Shown: positions 25,422-35,264 of the stretch, in pieces
How positions within the stretch are numbered: position 1 is the first letter of the stretch
How the letters are laid out: each line of letters starts with the position of its first letter
Source of the DNA: Acidimicrobiaceae bacterium
Lineage (GTDB): Bacteria; Actinomycetota; Acidimicrobiia; Acidimicrobiales; RAAP-2
Assembly (NCBI GenBank): GCA_003132305.1
Contig: PKXJ01000013.1
Span: 1-56,560 of the forward strand
Direction: 5' to 3'
DNA: 56,560 bases
Program-made: the position numbers and the translations under genes
Notes under the pieces: generated by a model
The model's database searches: none
The model's input: only the letters and a program-made list of their open reading frames with translations
Told to the model about the DNA's origin: nothing

Positions 25422-25976
25422 GTGACCTCGCCATATCTTGTCCCGGTCGCGCGGATCTTGCGCCACGTACCCTCCTCCCTCGAGGTTGACTTCGAAGCAC
25501 CCTTTGACGAGGCGCACGAGTTCGTGGCCCGCGGATCCGCCGAGACCGACGTGTTTCCCGAAGCCGTCGTTCGCGTGAAGGTGCGCCTCGAGAGCTTTAG
25601 CGGAGGGCTGCGCGCGAGAGGTCGCGTGAAGGCGCCCTGGCACGGGGTGTGTCGGCGTTGCTCGGCGCCGGTACTGGGTTACTCGAACGTCGCGGTGAAC
25701 GAGCGCTTCGTCGACGAACGCGGTCCCGGTGACGAAGAGACCTACCTCGTCGAGCACGACTTCGTCGACTTGGCGCCCCTGGCGCACGACGCCATTCTCT
25801 TGGATCTGCCTCTCGCGCCGCTGTGTCGAAGTGACTGTCAAGGACTCTGTGCCTACTGCGGGATCGATCGCAACGAAGCGACGTGTGCGTGCCAGGCGCC
25901 GATCGATCCACGTTGGGCTACACTGGACGGACTCCAATTTGCGGACCCCGAGTCCGAGGGATCCAACGAGATGTGA
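25422..25976 (+). CDS. DUF177 (YceD-like) protein
   Basis: The product is 184 aa. The central VCRRCSAPVLGYSNVAVNERFV and the C-terminal LCRSDCQGLCAYCGIDRNEATCAC contain the conserved cysteine pairs of DUF177, probably binding zinc. DUF177 genes almost always precede rpmF, as here (34 bases), and are implicated in 23S rRNA or large-subunit biogenesis. The GTG start is 5 bases after the previous stop. Confidence 0.9.
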   Translation: MTSPYLVPVARILRHVPSSLEVDFEAPFDEAHEFVARGSAETDVFPEAVVRVKVRLESFSGGLRARGRVKAPWHGVCRRCSAPVLGYSNVAVNERFVDERGPGDEETYLVEHDFVDLAPLAHDAILLDLPLAPLCRSDCQGLCAYCGIDRNEATCACQAPIDPRWATLDGLQFADPESEGSNEM

Positions 25977-26010
25977 CGGGTGTACCCGTTTCCGGTGAAA
26001 GAGAAGATCG

Positions 26011-26190
26011 ATGGCAGTTCCCAAGCGCAAGACCAGCAAAGCCAAGACCCGTAGTCGCCGTGCGGCCAACTGGACGTTGGAGCGACCCGCGCGCAGTGTC
26101 TGCCCGCAGTGCGCGACTTCGAAACTGCCCCACGTGGTGTGCCCGAACTGCGGTTGGTACAAGAACCGTGTCGCGGTAGAGGTCAACTGA
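26011..26190 (+). CDS. rpmF: 50S ribosomal protein L32, zinc-binding form
   Basis: The product is 59 aa. It begins MAVPKRKTSKAKTRSRRA, the family hallmark, and has the four zinc cysteines in CPQC and CPNC. A GAGAAG ribosome site lies just upstream of the ATG. It sits between the DUF177 gene and plsX, the classical rpmF-plsX arrangement coupling ribosome and lipid synthesis. Confidence 0.97.
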   Translation: MAVPKRKTSKAKTRSRRAANWTLERPARSVCPQCATSKLPHVVCPNCGWYKNRVAVEVN

Positions 26191-26191
26191 G

Positions 26192-27178
26192 TTGACCCTA
26201 CCCATCGCCCTAGACGCGATGGGCGGTGACTTCGCTCCCGGAGAGATTATCGCGGGCGCCCGGCGCGCCGTGGACGAACTGGGACTGAACGTTACCCTCG
26301 TCGGCGTTCTTGAACTTCTCGGTGACCCGCTCGGTCTCGAGGTCGTCGCCTGCACCGAAGTCATCGCCATGGACGAGGACCCGGGCGTCAGTGTTCGAAA
26401 GAAGAAGGACTCGTCGCTCGTGCGCGCGGCCGAACTCGTTCGTGACGGCAAGGCCAGCGCCATGGTCTCGGCGGGCAACACCGGCGCGACGATGGCCTCG
26501 GCGCTCCTGCGGATGGGACGTCTGCCCGGGGTCATTCGGCCCTGCATCGCGACGCCAATTCCGCGCCCGAGTACCACGCCCATGTTGCTCGTGGACGCCG
26601 GCGCGAACGCCGAGTGCAAGCCCGAGATGCTCGTGCAGTTCGCCCAGATGGCTTCGACCTTCGTTAAGGCGCACTACGGCGTTGATCGTCCGAGCGTGGG
26701 ACTTCTCTCGATTGGTGAAGAGTCCTCCAAGGGCACGCCGCTCGTCAAGGCGACGAGCCAACTCTTACGTGAGCTGTCGTCACTCAACTTTGTGGGCAAC
26801 GTCGAAGGTCGCGACCTGGTTCCGTCGCCCGTCGACGTAGTGGTCACTGACGGTTTCACGGGGAACGTGGCGCTCAAGACGCTCGAGGGTGCGCTGAAGT
26901 TCGTCTTTTCCGCGGTGCTGGAAGCCATCGGCACGAACGACGCGACCAAGGCGGCCGGCGACGTGCTCCTTCGGTACTTGTTACCGGTGGTGGCGGCACT
27001 GTCGGCTGAGAATCAAGGCGGGGCGTTGTTACTCGGCGTCGATGGAATCTGCGTGATCAGTCACGGCGCGTCCAACGCCACGGCCATCATGAACGCCCTG
27101 CGCGTCGCCGATGAGATGGACCGGGGCGGGGTGGTCGAGAAATTAAGGACCACCATTCGACCTGATCAAGTGGCTTAA
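26192..27178 (+). CDS. plsX: Phosphate acyltransferase PlsX
   Basis: The product is 328 aa. IALDAMGGDFAPGEII at the N-terminus, VSAGNTGATMASALL in the middle and VVTDGFTGNVALKTLEG towards the end are PlsX signatures. The enzyme converts acyl-ACP and phosphate to acyl-phosphate, the donor for PlsY. The likely start is a TTG only one base after the rpmF stop, which fixes the family N-terminus. The acyl carrier protein gene follows. Confidence 0.95.
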   Translation: MTLPIALDAMGGDFAPGEIIAGARRAVDELGLNVTLVGVLELLGDPLGLEVVACTEVIAMDEDPGVSVRKKKDSSLVRAAELVRDGKASAMVSAGNTGATMASALLRMGRLPGVIRPCIATPIPRPSTTPMLLVDAGANAECKPEMLVQFAQMASTFVKAHYGVDRPSVGLLSIGEESSKGTPLVKATSQLLRELSSLNFVGNVEGRDLVPSPVDVVVTDGFTGNVALKTLEGALKFVFSAVLEAIGTNDATKAAGDVLLRYLLPVVAALSAENQGGALLLGVDGICVISHGASNATAIMNALRVADEMDRGGVVEKLRTTIRPDQVA

Positions 27179-27235
27179 CCAGGCGTTCGAGGCCGACTGC
27201 TCGGTAGTGTTGTTCAGCACGTCAAAGGAGGCGTC

Positions 27236-27520
27236 ATGAGCGCTGACACCGTCGCACCGCTGAATCGAGCCGCCATCTTGACACTCGTACGCGATCAACT
27301 CGCCGAAATCCTCGAAAAGAGCCCCAGCGACATCGCCGAGGACGTTTCCTTCGTGGACCTGGGCGCCGATTCACTCGCGTTAATCGAGCTCGTCGAGGCC
27401 CTCGAGGAGAGTCTCTCGACGTACGCGGCGGGCTTTCACATCGACGACGAAGATCTTGAGGGACTCACCTCGGTTCGCGACGCCGTGGACTACGTCGCGG
27501 TCAAGCTCCAGGTTGCCTAA
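27236..27520 (+). CDS. acpP: Acyl carrier protein
   Basis: The product is 94 aa. The phosphopantetheine attachment site is VDLGADSLALIELVEALEE with Ser46. The protein is acidic and helical, with a slightly extended N-terminus compared with the usual 75-80 residues. AAAGGAGG 6 bases before the ATG is one of the best ribosome sites in the window, suggesting high expression. It carries acyl chains for fatty-acid synthesis and serves PlsX upstream. Confidence 0.95.
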   Translation: MSADTVAPLNRAAILTLVRDQLAEILEKSPSDIAEDVSFVDLGADSLALIELVEALEESLSTYAAGFHIDDEDLEGLTSVRDAVDYVAVKLQVA

Positions 27521-27528
27521 CGAGGCAC

Positions 27529-28218
27529 GTGCGCCTCATGGTCTCGCCTCTCGATACCGTCGCGGAGCGTTTAGGTCTCGCGCCGTCGAGCCCGCTTCTC
27601 CTGACGGCCCTGACGCACTCGAGTTACGCCGCCGAGCACGACATTGCGTCCAATGAACGTCTCGAGTTTCTCGGCGACGCCGTCGTGGACCTCGCGATCG
27701 CTGACCTCATCGTGACGCGTTATCCCGAACTCGACGAGGGCACGGGCTCGCTGGTTCGTAGTCGCGTCGTGAACGAGGCGGCCCTCGCCAACGCCGCGAA
27801 GGGCCTCGAACTCGGTGACGCGCTTCGCGTGGGCCGGGGCGTACAAAAAGAGAACGGCACGCAGCGTCCTTCGCTGCTCGCCGACGCCTTCGAGGCGGTC
27901 GTGGCGGCACTGTACTTAGAGCGCGGTTACGACGTGGCGAAGTCCTTCGTTCACGTGGCCCTGGCTGACGCCGTGCGTTCGGCTTCGATCGAGCCCGGCG
28001 ACGTCGATCCCAAGACCCAACTTCGCCAGTGGGCGGAAGCCGCGGGACTCGGTACGCCGCGCTACCACGTGTCGTCGAGCGGTCCCGCGCACGACGTGAC
28101 GTTCGTCGCCACGGTGCGCGTGGGTACAACCATCGAGGCGTCGGGTGAAGGTCCCTCGAAGAAGAGCGCCGAGGCGCGCGCCGCGCACGTGGCCTGGCGC
28201 GGTCACCTCGATGCCTGA
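27529..28218 (+). CDS. rnc: Ribonuclease III
   Basis: The product is 229 aa. Residues 43-54 are the RNase III signature ERLEFLGDAVVD with catalytic acidic residues, and a second acidic cluster PSLLADAFEAVVAALYLERG follows near 115. The C-terminal double-stranded RNA-binding domain (about 155-227) ends with GPSKKSAEARAAHVAW. It processes rRNA and structured mRNA. GTG start; an in-frame ATG lies 9 bases downstream. It overlaps mutM by 8 bases. Confidence 0.96.
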   Translation: MRLMVSPLDTVAERLGLAPSSPLLLTALTHSSYAAEHDIASNERLEFLGDAVVDLAIADLIVTRYPELDEGTGSLVRSRVVNEAALANAAKGLELGDALRVGRGVQKENGTQRPSLLADAFEAVVAALYLERGYDVAKSFVHVALADAVRSASIEPGDVDPKTQLRQWAEAAGLGTPRYHVSSSGPAHDVTFVATVRVGTTIEASGEGPSKKSAEARAAHVAWRGHLDA

Positions 28219-29116
28219 GCTCGCCGAAGTCGAGACCGTTCGCGCGTCACTGGCGCGTGACCTCATTGGCAAGAAGATCAAGAGCGCGGCCGTCACGAAC
28301 GGCCGCGCCGTGCGACGTCACAAGACCGCGAAGGACTTTCGCTCCATGGTCGAAGGTCACTCCATCAAGTCCGTCCAACGACTCGGCAAGAACCTGGTGT
28401 TGGGCCTCGACAACTCGACGCACTTAGTGATTCACCTCGGCATGAGTGGCCAACTACTCCGGGCCAAGAGCGCGAAGGATCCCAAACCCAAGCACACCCA
28501 CGTCGTCTTTACCTTCGTCCAAGGGGGCGAACTGCGCTACGTGGACCCGAGGACCTTTGGCGAGCTCTACGTCTCTCGGGCGCCGAGCGAAAGTGAACCG
28601 CCCGTCGAGATCTCCAAGTTTGCGCGGCTCTCCATCGGCGGCGAGGGGCTGGCTCTGCGAAGAGCCGTACCGGAGCTAGCTCATCTGGGCCTCGATCCCT
28701 TCGAAGATCAGATTGGCTGGGACCGCTTCGCGGCGATCCTTCGAAGCCGCTCGACACCACTGAAGGCGGTGCTGACGGATCAGGACATCATCGCGGGCAT
28801 TGGCAACATCTACGCCGACGAGATCCTCTTTTCGGCCGGACTGCGCTTCGATCGTGCGGCGGAGTCGCTCTCGACGATTGAGATTCGCCGACTGCACCGA
28901 GCGATCACCGAGGTCTTGACCGAGGCCATCAAGCACGGTGGCTCGACGCTCGACGACGAACAGTTCGTCGACCCCGACGCCAAGCCCGGTAACTACCAAC
29001 TGTTCCATCAGGTCTACAACCGCGAGGGTCAACCCTGCTATCAGTGTCGCCAACTAATTCGCCGGGAAAGCGTGCGGGGGCGATCGACGTTCTACTGCGA
29101 AAAGTGCCAAGCGTAG
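28211..29116 (+). CDS. mutM: Formamidopyrimidine-DNA glycosylase (Fpg)
   Basis: The product is 301 aa. MPELAEVETVRASL gives the catalytic N-terminal Pro and Glu after Met removal. HLGMSGQLL, RYVDPRTFGELYV and IAGIGNIYADEILF are canonical. The C-terminal zinc finger has CYQC and CEKC pairs. It excises 8-oxoguanine and other oxidised purines. I chose the ATG inside the rnc end because the N-terminal Pro-Glu must follow Met directly. Confidence 0.97.
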   Translation: MPELAEVETVRASLARDLIGKKIKSAAVTNGRAVRRHKTAKDFRSMVEGHSIKSVQRLGKNLVLGLDNSTHLVIHLGMSGQLLRAKSAKDPKPKHTHVVFTFVQGGELRYVDPRTFGELYVSRAPSESEPPVEISKFARLSIGGEGLALRRAVPELAHLGLDPFEDQIGWDRFAAILRSRSTPLKAVLTDQDIIAGIGNIYADEILFSAGLRFDRAAESLSTIEIRRLHRAITEVLTEAIKHGGSTLDDEQFVDPDAKPGNYQLFHQVYNREGQPCYQCRQLIRRESVRGRSTFYCEKCQA

Positions 29117-29154
29117 CGCTCGGGCGACGACCAGAAGGTTGCTAACGTCAGTGC

Positions 29155-32100
29155 GTGTTTCTTAAGCGATTGACTATGAAGGGCTTCAAGTCCTTCGCCG
29201 ACACCACGGTTTTAGAGTTCGAGCCCGGTGTCACCGCGGTCGTCGGACCCAACGGTTCGGGGAAATCCAACGTCGTGGACGCCGTGACCTGGGTCCTCGG
29301 GGCGCAGAGCACGCGCGCCCTGCGAAGTTCGAGAATGGACGACGTCATCTTCATGGGCACCTCGAACCGAGCGGCGCTCGGTCGAGCCGAGGTGGCCCTC
29401 ACCATAGACAACTCCCTGGGGCGCCTCGCGATTGACGGAGCGGAAGTCACCATCTCTCGCACCCTCTTTCGAAACGGTGATTCGGAGTACGCCATCAACG
29501 GCACCACGTGTCGACTCCTCGACGTCCAAGAACTCTTGGGCGACTCGGGCGTGGGACGACAACAACACATGATCATTGGACAAGGTCAACTCGACTCGAT
29601 TCTCTCGTCGAATCCCGAGAATCGTCGGGCCGTCATCGAAGAGGCGGCGGGCGTCTTAAAGCACCGACGGCGCAAGGAACGCTCCGAACGGCGGCTGGCC
29701 TCGACCCAAGAGAACCTGGAGCGACTCGGTGACTTGGTGCGCGAGGTGCGTCGCCAAATGCGACCCTTGGAGCGACAGGCCGCGTCGGCGCGGAGCTACT
29801 CCGACGTCGAGAGCGAACTTCGTGCCGCTCGCCACGCGCTCTTCGCGGCGCGCCTTCATAACTTCGAAGAGCGTCGACGCGAGCTCGAACACTCCCTCGA
29901 AGTGTCGTCAGTTCGAGAGCGTGAACTGCGTCACGAACTCGTGACCCTCGACGCGAAAGCGGCCGCGGCCGCGGCGGAGATGGCGTCGCGGCGCGAAGAG
30001 ATGCTCGCCTCAACGCTCGGAACCTTACAGGGACTCGCCGAGCGCGCGCGCGGTACGGGGTCGGTCATCCAAGAGCGCGAACGCTCACTACGCCAAGCGC
30101 TCATTGCCTCGGCGGACGAAAACGTGATCGCGACGCTCGAGGCCGACGCCGCGAAGCTCGTCACCGATCTGGAGGGTCTGAGTGGGGACGAACAGTCCCT
30201 GAACGAACGGCGCAACGCGCTCAGCGAATCGCGTCGACTCTTCGAAGACGTCGCGACAGACTACGAAGCGACGTGGGCGTCGTCGTCGGCCGAGAGCGAC
30301 GACGCGGCGCTCGCGAACGCGCGTGGCCAGATCGCCTTGCTCGAGCGCTCGCTCGCTTCACTTCAGGAGAGCGAACGACGCGCCAGCACTCGACTCGCCG
30401 CCGCTCGACTGCGCAGTAGTGAAGTTGCGGCCGACCACGAACGGGTCGTGAAGGAAAAGGTCCGCGCCGCGAAAGCGCTCGAAGCAGCACAAAAAGAGTC
30501 CGCCGAGTCAGAAAAGGCGGCCGAACACGCCCAGGGCGAACGCCACCAGTCTGACGTCGCACTGCGCAACGGGGCCGCCCTGGCGGCGAGCACCCAAGCG
30601 CGCGCCTTGACCCTCGCGCGAGCACTCGACGAACTCTCGGGGGCCGGTGGACGGGCCATCATTGGCGATCTTGAAGGCGTGCTCGGGTCGTTTCTCGAAC
30701 TCATTGAAGTGGACGAGGGATGTGAGCGCGCGGTGGAGTCGGCCGCGGGCGCCTCCGTGGGTGCGATGGTCGTGGACGGTCGTCGCTCCGCGAGAGCCGC
30801 CCTAACGGCGCTGCGACGCGAAGGGGGAGTGGGGCTCATCCTGCCGGTCGCCGAACGCGACGTCATCACGGTGTCGACGCCCGAGGGCACCCGAGCGTTA
30901 CGCAGCGTCGTGCGGGCTCGTCATGACGCCCGCAAGCACGTCGGTCGTGTCCTCGACGCGTTATTCGCAAGGGCCTTTCTCGCGAGCGACTGGGAGTCGG
31001 GCATGGAGGTGGCGATCAACAACCCGGACCTCGTGATCGTGACGTTAGAAGGAGACCGTTTCGCGTCGTCGGGCTGGCGAGTGGCGTCGGGTCTCGCCAT
31101 GGTGAAACGGTCCACGGTCGATCAATCTCGAAAGGAAGCCGAGAGTGCCAGCCGCGAACTCGGTCCTCTTGGTCAACGACTCGTCGAGGCTGACAAGGCG
31201 CTGGGCGAAGCGTTGCAGCGATTTAATCACGCCACGTCGTTACTCGCCACGGCGCGAAGTGAAGACGAGCGCCTCCTCGGAGAGATTGAGCGCCTCTCGA
31301 TCGAAGGTGACGAGCTGGTCGAGACGATCGACACCCTCAGCAGCGACGCCGCGGACGTGGCCGTTCAGATTCTCACGGTCGACGTTGACCTGTTGGCGTT
31401 GCGCGAGCAGTTGCCGACGCTCGAACTCACGGTCCAAGGCGGTGCCGATCGCGAACGTCAACGCCGGGAAGCCAAGGCGACTCTCGAGACGAATCGCCGA
31501 GCGGTCGACGAGGAGGCCACCGTGCTGTCGCGTCGTGAAGCGGAGTTCGCGGAGCGACGTCGGATTATCGAGCAACGACAAGGCGAAGTAGAACAACGTC
31601 TCGAAGGTCGTACGGGCGAACGACTGGAAGCCGCCTCGAAACGACAGACCCTCGAGTTCGACCGCGAGGTGCTCGGACGCCTCGCCGTTCTCGCTGAACG
31701 AGCGGCCGACGAGATCCGCGTCGCCCAAGAGGCCTTGGATTCGACGTACCGCGAGCAGCTCGAAGCGACGCGCGCGAGCGCCGAGACGATCGAAGAGGTG
31801 CGTCGAGCGCGCCACGACGCCGATTCTCGTTTGAGCGAACTTGGCGAGATCATGCGGCGACACGAAATCGAGCAAGCCGAACTCGCGGTGAAGGTTTCCA
31901 ACGTCCACGAGGTCGTTCTGCGCGACCTCGGTGTCGAACCACACGAGCTTGGGCCGGCGCCCCTCATTGAACTATCCGAAGGTGGCACCCTGGAGACGCG
32001 CGTCGGCGAACTCGAAGCGCGCATCACCTCACTCGGACCCATCAACCCGCTCGCCCTGGAAGAGTTGGCGGCGCTCGAAGATCGTTACAAAGACCTCGAC

Positions 32101-32649
32101 GCGCAGGTCAGCGACGTGCGCCACGCTCGACGTGAGCTCCAAGAGGTCCTGCGCGCCCTCGACGAAGAGATCATGGAGATCTTCACGACGGCCTTTGCCG
32201 ACGTGAACGAACACTTCTCATCGCTCATCGCCATGCTCTTTCCCGGCGGGCAGGGTCGACTCAACATGAGCGAGCCCGACGATCCCTTGAACACCGGCGT
32301 CGAGATCGAGGTTCGCCCTATGGGTCGAAACGTGCGTCGCATCTCACTTCTCTCCGGAGGCGAACGTTCCATGGCCGCGTTGGCCTTTCTCTTTGCCGTG
32401 TTTCGATCTCGTCCGTCGCCCTTTTATCTCATGGACGAGGTGGAAGCGGCCCTCGACGACGTCAACCTGCAGCGTTTCTTGAGTCTCGTCGACGAGTTTC
32501 GTGAAGAGGCGCAGTTGCTCATCGTGACGCACCAAAAGCGCACCATGGAGGCGGCCGACGCCCTCTACGGCGTGACGATGATGCCCGGCGCGTCGTCCAA
32601 GGTCGTCAGTCAACGCGTGAATCGTGAGAGGGAAGTCGAAACGGCGTGA
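29155..32649 (+). CDS. smc: Chromosome segregation protein SMC
   Basis: The product is 1164 aa. Walker A is GPNGSGKSNVVDAV (residues about 32-45). Long coiled coils flank a hinge (about 490-660, with GDLEGVLGSFLEL near its start). The C-terminal head carries the ABC signature LLSGGERSMAALAFLF and Walker B FYLMDEVEAALDD. With ScpA and ScpB (not in this window) it compacts and segregates chromosomes. The GTG start precedes the conserved FLKRLTMKGFKSFAD. Its 3' end overlaps ftsY by 4 bases. Confidence 0.98.
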   Translation: MFLKRLTMKGFKSFADTTVLEFEPGVTAVVGPNGSGKSNVVDAVTWVLGAQSTRALRSSRMDDVIFMGTSNRAALGRAEVALTIDNSLGRLAIDGAEVTISRTLFRNGDSEYAINGTTCRLLDVQELLGDSGVGRQQHMIIGQGQLDSILSSNPENRRAVIEEAAGVLKHRRRKERSERRLASTQENLERLGDLVREVRRQMRPLERQAASARSYSDVESELRAARHALFAARLHNFEERRRELEHSLEVSSVRERELRHELVTLDAKAAAAAAEMASRREEMLASTLGTLQGLAERARGTGSVIQERERSLRQALIASADENVIATLEADAAKLVTDLEGLSGDEQSLNERRNALSESRRLFEDVATDYEATWASSSAESDDAALANARGQIALLERSLASLQESERRASTRLAAARLRSSEVAADHERVVKEKVRAAKALEAAQKESAESEKAAEHAQGERHQSDVALRNGAALAASTQARALTLARALDELSGAGGRAIIGDLEGVLGSFLELIEVDEGCERAVESAAGASVGAMVVDGRRSARAALTALRREGGVGLILPVAERDVITVSTPEGTRALRSVVRARHDARKHVGRVLDALFARAFLASDWESGMEVAINNPDLVIVTLEGDRFASSGWRVASGLAMVKRSTVDQSRKEAESASRELGPLGQRLVEADKALGEALQRFNHATSLLATARSEDERLLGEIERLSIEGDELVETIDTLSSDAADVAVQILTVDVDLLALREQLPTLELTVQGGADRERQRREAKATLETNRRAVDEEATVLSRREAEFAERRRIIEQRQGEVEQRLEGRTGERLEAASKRQTLEFDREVLGRLAVLAERAADEIRVAQEALDSTYREQLEATRASAETIEEVRRARHDADSRLSELGEIMRRHEIEQAELAVKVSNVHEVVLRDLGVEPHELGPAPLIELSEGGTLETRVGELEARITSLGPINPLALEELAALEDRYKDLDAQVSDVRHARRELQEVLRALDEEIMEIFTTAFADVNEHFSSLIAMLFPGGQGRLNMSEPDDPLNTGVEIEVRPMGRNVRRISLLSGGERSMAALAFLFAVFRSRPSPFYLMDEVEAALDDVNLQRFLSLVDEFREEAQLLIVTHQKRTMEAADALYGVTMMPGASSKVVSQRVNREREVETA

Positions 32650-33695
32650 TCGTGCTCTACGTCGCACTGGCCATTGTGGTGGTGCTCGCGGTCGGGACTA
32701 TCGTGTGGCGCCGCCGCCGTCGGCGAGTAGCGCCGTCGTTGGTCGCGCCAACACGAGCCGCCATGCCCGACCTCTTGGTGAGCGAAACGGCGCCGATCCC
32801 GTCAATCGCGGACGAGTTCACTTTGCACGATCGACTCGCTTCGTCGAGAGGCGTCTTCGATCGAGTGCGCTCGATCTCGGGGACTGGTGAGCTCAGCGCC
32901 GATCAACTTGAACTTGTTGAAGAAGTCCTCCTTCGAAGTGACGTCGGGGTCACGACGACGAGTACGGTGCTCGAAGAACTGAGAGCGAAGGGCGCGCCGG
33001 ACGGGGTCGTCACGGCGTTGCGGGGAATTCTCCGCGACTCCTTCACGGCGGAGCGTTCGACGACGACCAGGGCCGATGCCGGTCGCGTGCCCGTCTGGCT
33101 CTTCGTTGGCGTGAACGGCGTTGGCAAGACCACGACGATCGGCAAACTCGCCAAACGTCACCACGACGAAGGTCGTGCCGTCATGCTCGCGGCGGGTGAC
33201 ACGTTTCGCGCGGCCGCCGCCGACCAACTCGAGCAGTGGGCCACTCGAACGGGCTCGGACATCGTGCGCGCGAACGAAGGCGCCGACCCCGGATCAGTGG
33301 TGCACGACGCCATTGGCCGGGCGAGCGCTCGCGGCCTCGATCTCGTACTGGCCGACACCGCCGGCCGACGCGCGAACAGCACGAATTTGCTGGACGAACT
33401 CTCCAAGGTTCGCCGCGTCGCGGATAAAGCGCCGGGACAAGTGGTGGAAACACTCTTGGTGCTTGACGCCACCACTGGTCAAAACGCTCTCAGTCAAGCT
33501 CGCGAGTTCTTAGCGGCTTCGGGCGTGACGGGCATCGTGTTGACGAAACTTGACGGCACCGCGCGCGGGGGCATCGTGGTCGCGATTGAACGGGACCTCG
33601 CAATTCCGGTCAAGTTCGTGGGCGTGGGTGAGGGCGTCGACGACCTCATTGTCTTCGAGCCCGACGCCTTCGTCGACTCACTGCTCGGGGCGTGA
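32646..33695 (+). CDS. ftsY: Signal recognition particle receptor FtsY
   Basis: The product is 349 aa. A single N-terminal TM segment (about 2-19) followed by six arginines anchors it to the membrane; the acidic A domain seen in enterobacteria is absent. The NG domain carries GVNGVGKTTTIGKLAKR, DTAGRRANSTNLLDEL and TKLDGTARGGIV. It docks SRP-ribosome complexes at SecYEG. The GTG start overlaps the smc stop, and ffh follows 18 bases later, so receptor and SRP GTPase are cotranscribed. Confidence 0.97.
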   Translation: MIVLYVALAIVVVLAVGTIVWRRRRRRVAPSLVAPTRAAMPDLLVSETAPIPSIADEFTLHDRLASSRGVFDRVRSISGTGELSADQLELVEEVLLRSDVGVTTTSTVLEELRAKGAPDGVVTALRGILRDSFTAERSTTTRADAGRVPVWLFVGVNGVGKTTTIGKLAKRHHDEGRAVMLAAGDTFRAAAADQLEQWATRTGSDIVRANEGADPGSVVHDAIGRASARGLDLVLADTAGRRANSTNLLDELSKVRRVADKAPGQVVETLLVLDATTGQNALSQAREFLAASGVTGIVLTKLDGTARGGIVVAIERDLAIPVKFVGVGEGVDDLIVFEPDAFVDSLLGA

Positions 33696-33713
33696 CGCTA
33701 GCCTTCCTTCATC

Positions 33714-35198
33714 ATGTTTGACGCCCTCAGCGAACGCCTGGATCGACTCAGCACTTCGTTGCGCTCGCGTGGTCGTCTCAGTGACGCCGACCTGGACGAG
33801 GCGCTCAGTGACGTTCGTTCGGCCCTTCTCGAAGCGGACGTGGAACTGGGCGTGGTGCGCGCGTTCGTCGAGGCGGTGCGGGAACGACTGAGCGGCGAAG
33901 CACTGGCCCAGAGCCTCACGCCAGGTCAACAGGTCATCAAAGCGGTCCACGAACAACTCATCGAAGTGCTCGGCGCGACGCCGCTCAAGATCACGTACGC
34001 CTCGAAGCCTCCGACGGTCGTGCTCCTCGCCGGTCTCCAGGGCGCCGGTAAGACCACGGCGGCGGCGAAGCTCGCCGCGTGGTTCAAGCAACAAGGTCGC
34101 CAGCCCTACCTCATCGCGGCCGACTTGCAACGCCCGGCGGCCGTGGAACAGTTACGGGTGCTCGCCCGACAGGTAGGCGTCGACGTGTACTCCGAGCCTT
34201 CGAGCCCCCTCGACGTGGCGCGCAAGGGTCTCGCCGAAGCGACGCGACTTGGTCGCGACGTCGTCATCATCGACACCGCCGGACGGCTCGCCATCGATGA
34301 AGCGTTGATGGACGAGGTGCGAGCGATTGCCGACATCACGTCGCCGGACTACACCTTCTTGGTCATTGACGCGGTGACCGGCCAAGACGCCGTGCACACC
34401 GCACAGAGATTCCACGAAGCTCTCGAACTCTCGGGGCTCATCGTCACCAAGCTCGACTACGACGCTCGGGGCGGCGCGGTGCTTTCCGCGCGCGGCGTCG
34501 TCGGACGCCCGGTCGTCTTTGCGTCGACCGGAGAAAAGATCGCCGACTTCGACCTCTTCTACCCCGAACGGATGGCGTCGCGCATCCTGGGCATGGGTGA
34601 CGTGCTCTCGCTGATTGAACAGGCTGAACGCACGATGGACGCCGACGTCGTGGCCGAGTCCGCGGGGCGCATGATGAGCGGGACGTTCACGTTGGACGAC
34701 TTCCTCGCGCAACTCGCTCAAGTGCGAAAGATGGGTTCGCTCGGCGGCATCATGAAGTTGATGCCCGGGGTCACCAAGGAGATGCGCACCGCGGCGAGCA
34801 ACGTCGACGAGGGCGAACTCAACCGGGTCGAAGCGATCGTTCGTTCGATGACGCCCAAGGAACGTCGCGATCCCCACGTCATCGATGGCTCGAGACGCAC
34901 ACGCATCGCGAAAGGTTCGGCGACGAGCGTTAGTGCCGTCAACCAACTACTGAAGCAGTTCAACGAGATGAAAAAGATGATGCGCCAGATGGGCAATGGA
35001 CCAACGCCGTCAATGCCCGGCGGCCTCGGACGCATGGCGGGACTAGCCGCAAGAGGCGCGTCGCGAAGTGAACAGTTGCCGGCGGGATTTGAAGCACTCG
35101 GTGCAGGAATGGCGAGCGCCACGACGACGCCTCGCGGGGGCGCAGGAAAAAACAAGAAGAAGAAGGGCGGAAGGGTTACTCCTCCCAAACAACGCTAA
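33714..35198 (+). CDS. ffh: Signal recognition particle protein Ffh
   Basis: The product is 494 aa. N domain, G domain (P-loop GLQGAGKTTAAAKLAAW near 105; DTAGRLAID; TKLDYDARGGAVLSA) and Met-rich M domain (about 300-440, MKKMMRQMGNGPTP) are in order. The tail is long and Lys/Gly-rich. One oddity is the G4/G5 region TKLDYDARGG, where TKLDGDARGG is nearly universal. It binds signal sequences and 4.5S RNA for cotranslational targeting. The ATG start sits at the family N-terminus (MFDALSERLD). Confidence 0.97.
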   Translation: MFDALSERLDRLSTSLRSRGRLSDADLDEALSDVRSALLEADVELGVVRAFVEAVRERLSGEALAQSLTPGQQVIKAVHEQLIEVLGATPLKITYASKPPTVVLLAGLQGAGKTTAAAKLAAWFKQQGRQPYLIAADLQRPAAVEQLRVLARQVGVDVYSEPSSPLDVARKGLAEATRLGRDVVIIDTAGRLAIDEALMDEVRAIADITSPDYTFLVIDAVTGQDAVHTAQRFHEALELSGLIVTKLDYDARGGAVLSARGVVGRPVVFASTGEKIADFDLFYPERMASRILGMGDVLSLIEQAERTMDADVVAESAGRMMSGTFTLDDFLAQLAQVRKMGSLGGIMKLMPGVTKEMRTAASNVDEGELNRVEAIVRSMTPKERRDPHVIDGSRRTRIAKGSATSVSAVNQLLKQFNEMKKMMRQMGNGPTPSMPGGLGRMAGLAARGASRSEQLPAGFEALGAGMASATTTPRGGAGKNKKKKGGRVTPPKQR

Positions 35199-35264
35199 AC
35201 TTGGACGCTCGGGTATATCGCCCCGTTCCGACTCGGAACAAACAGGTTCGAAGGGAATTACGTT

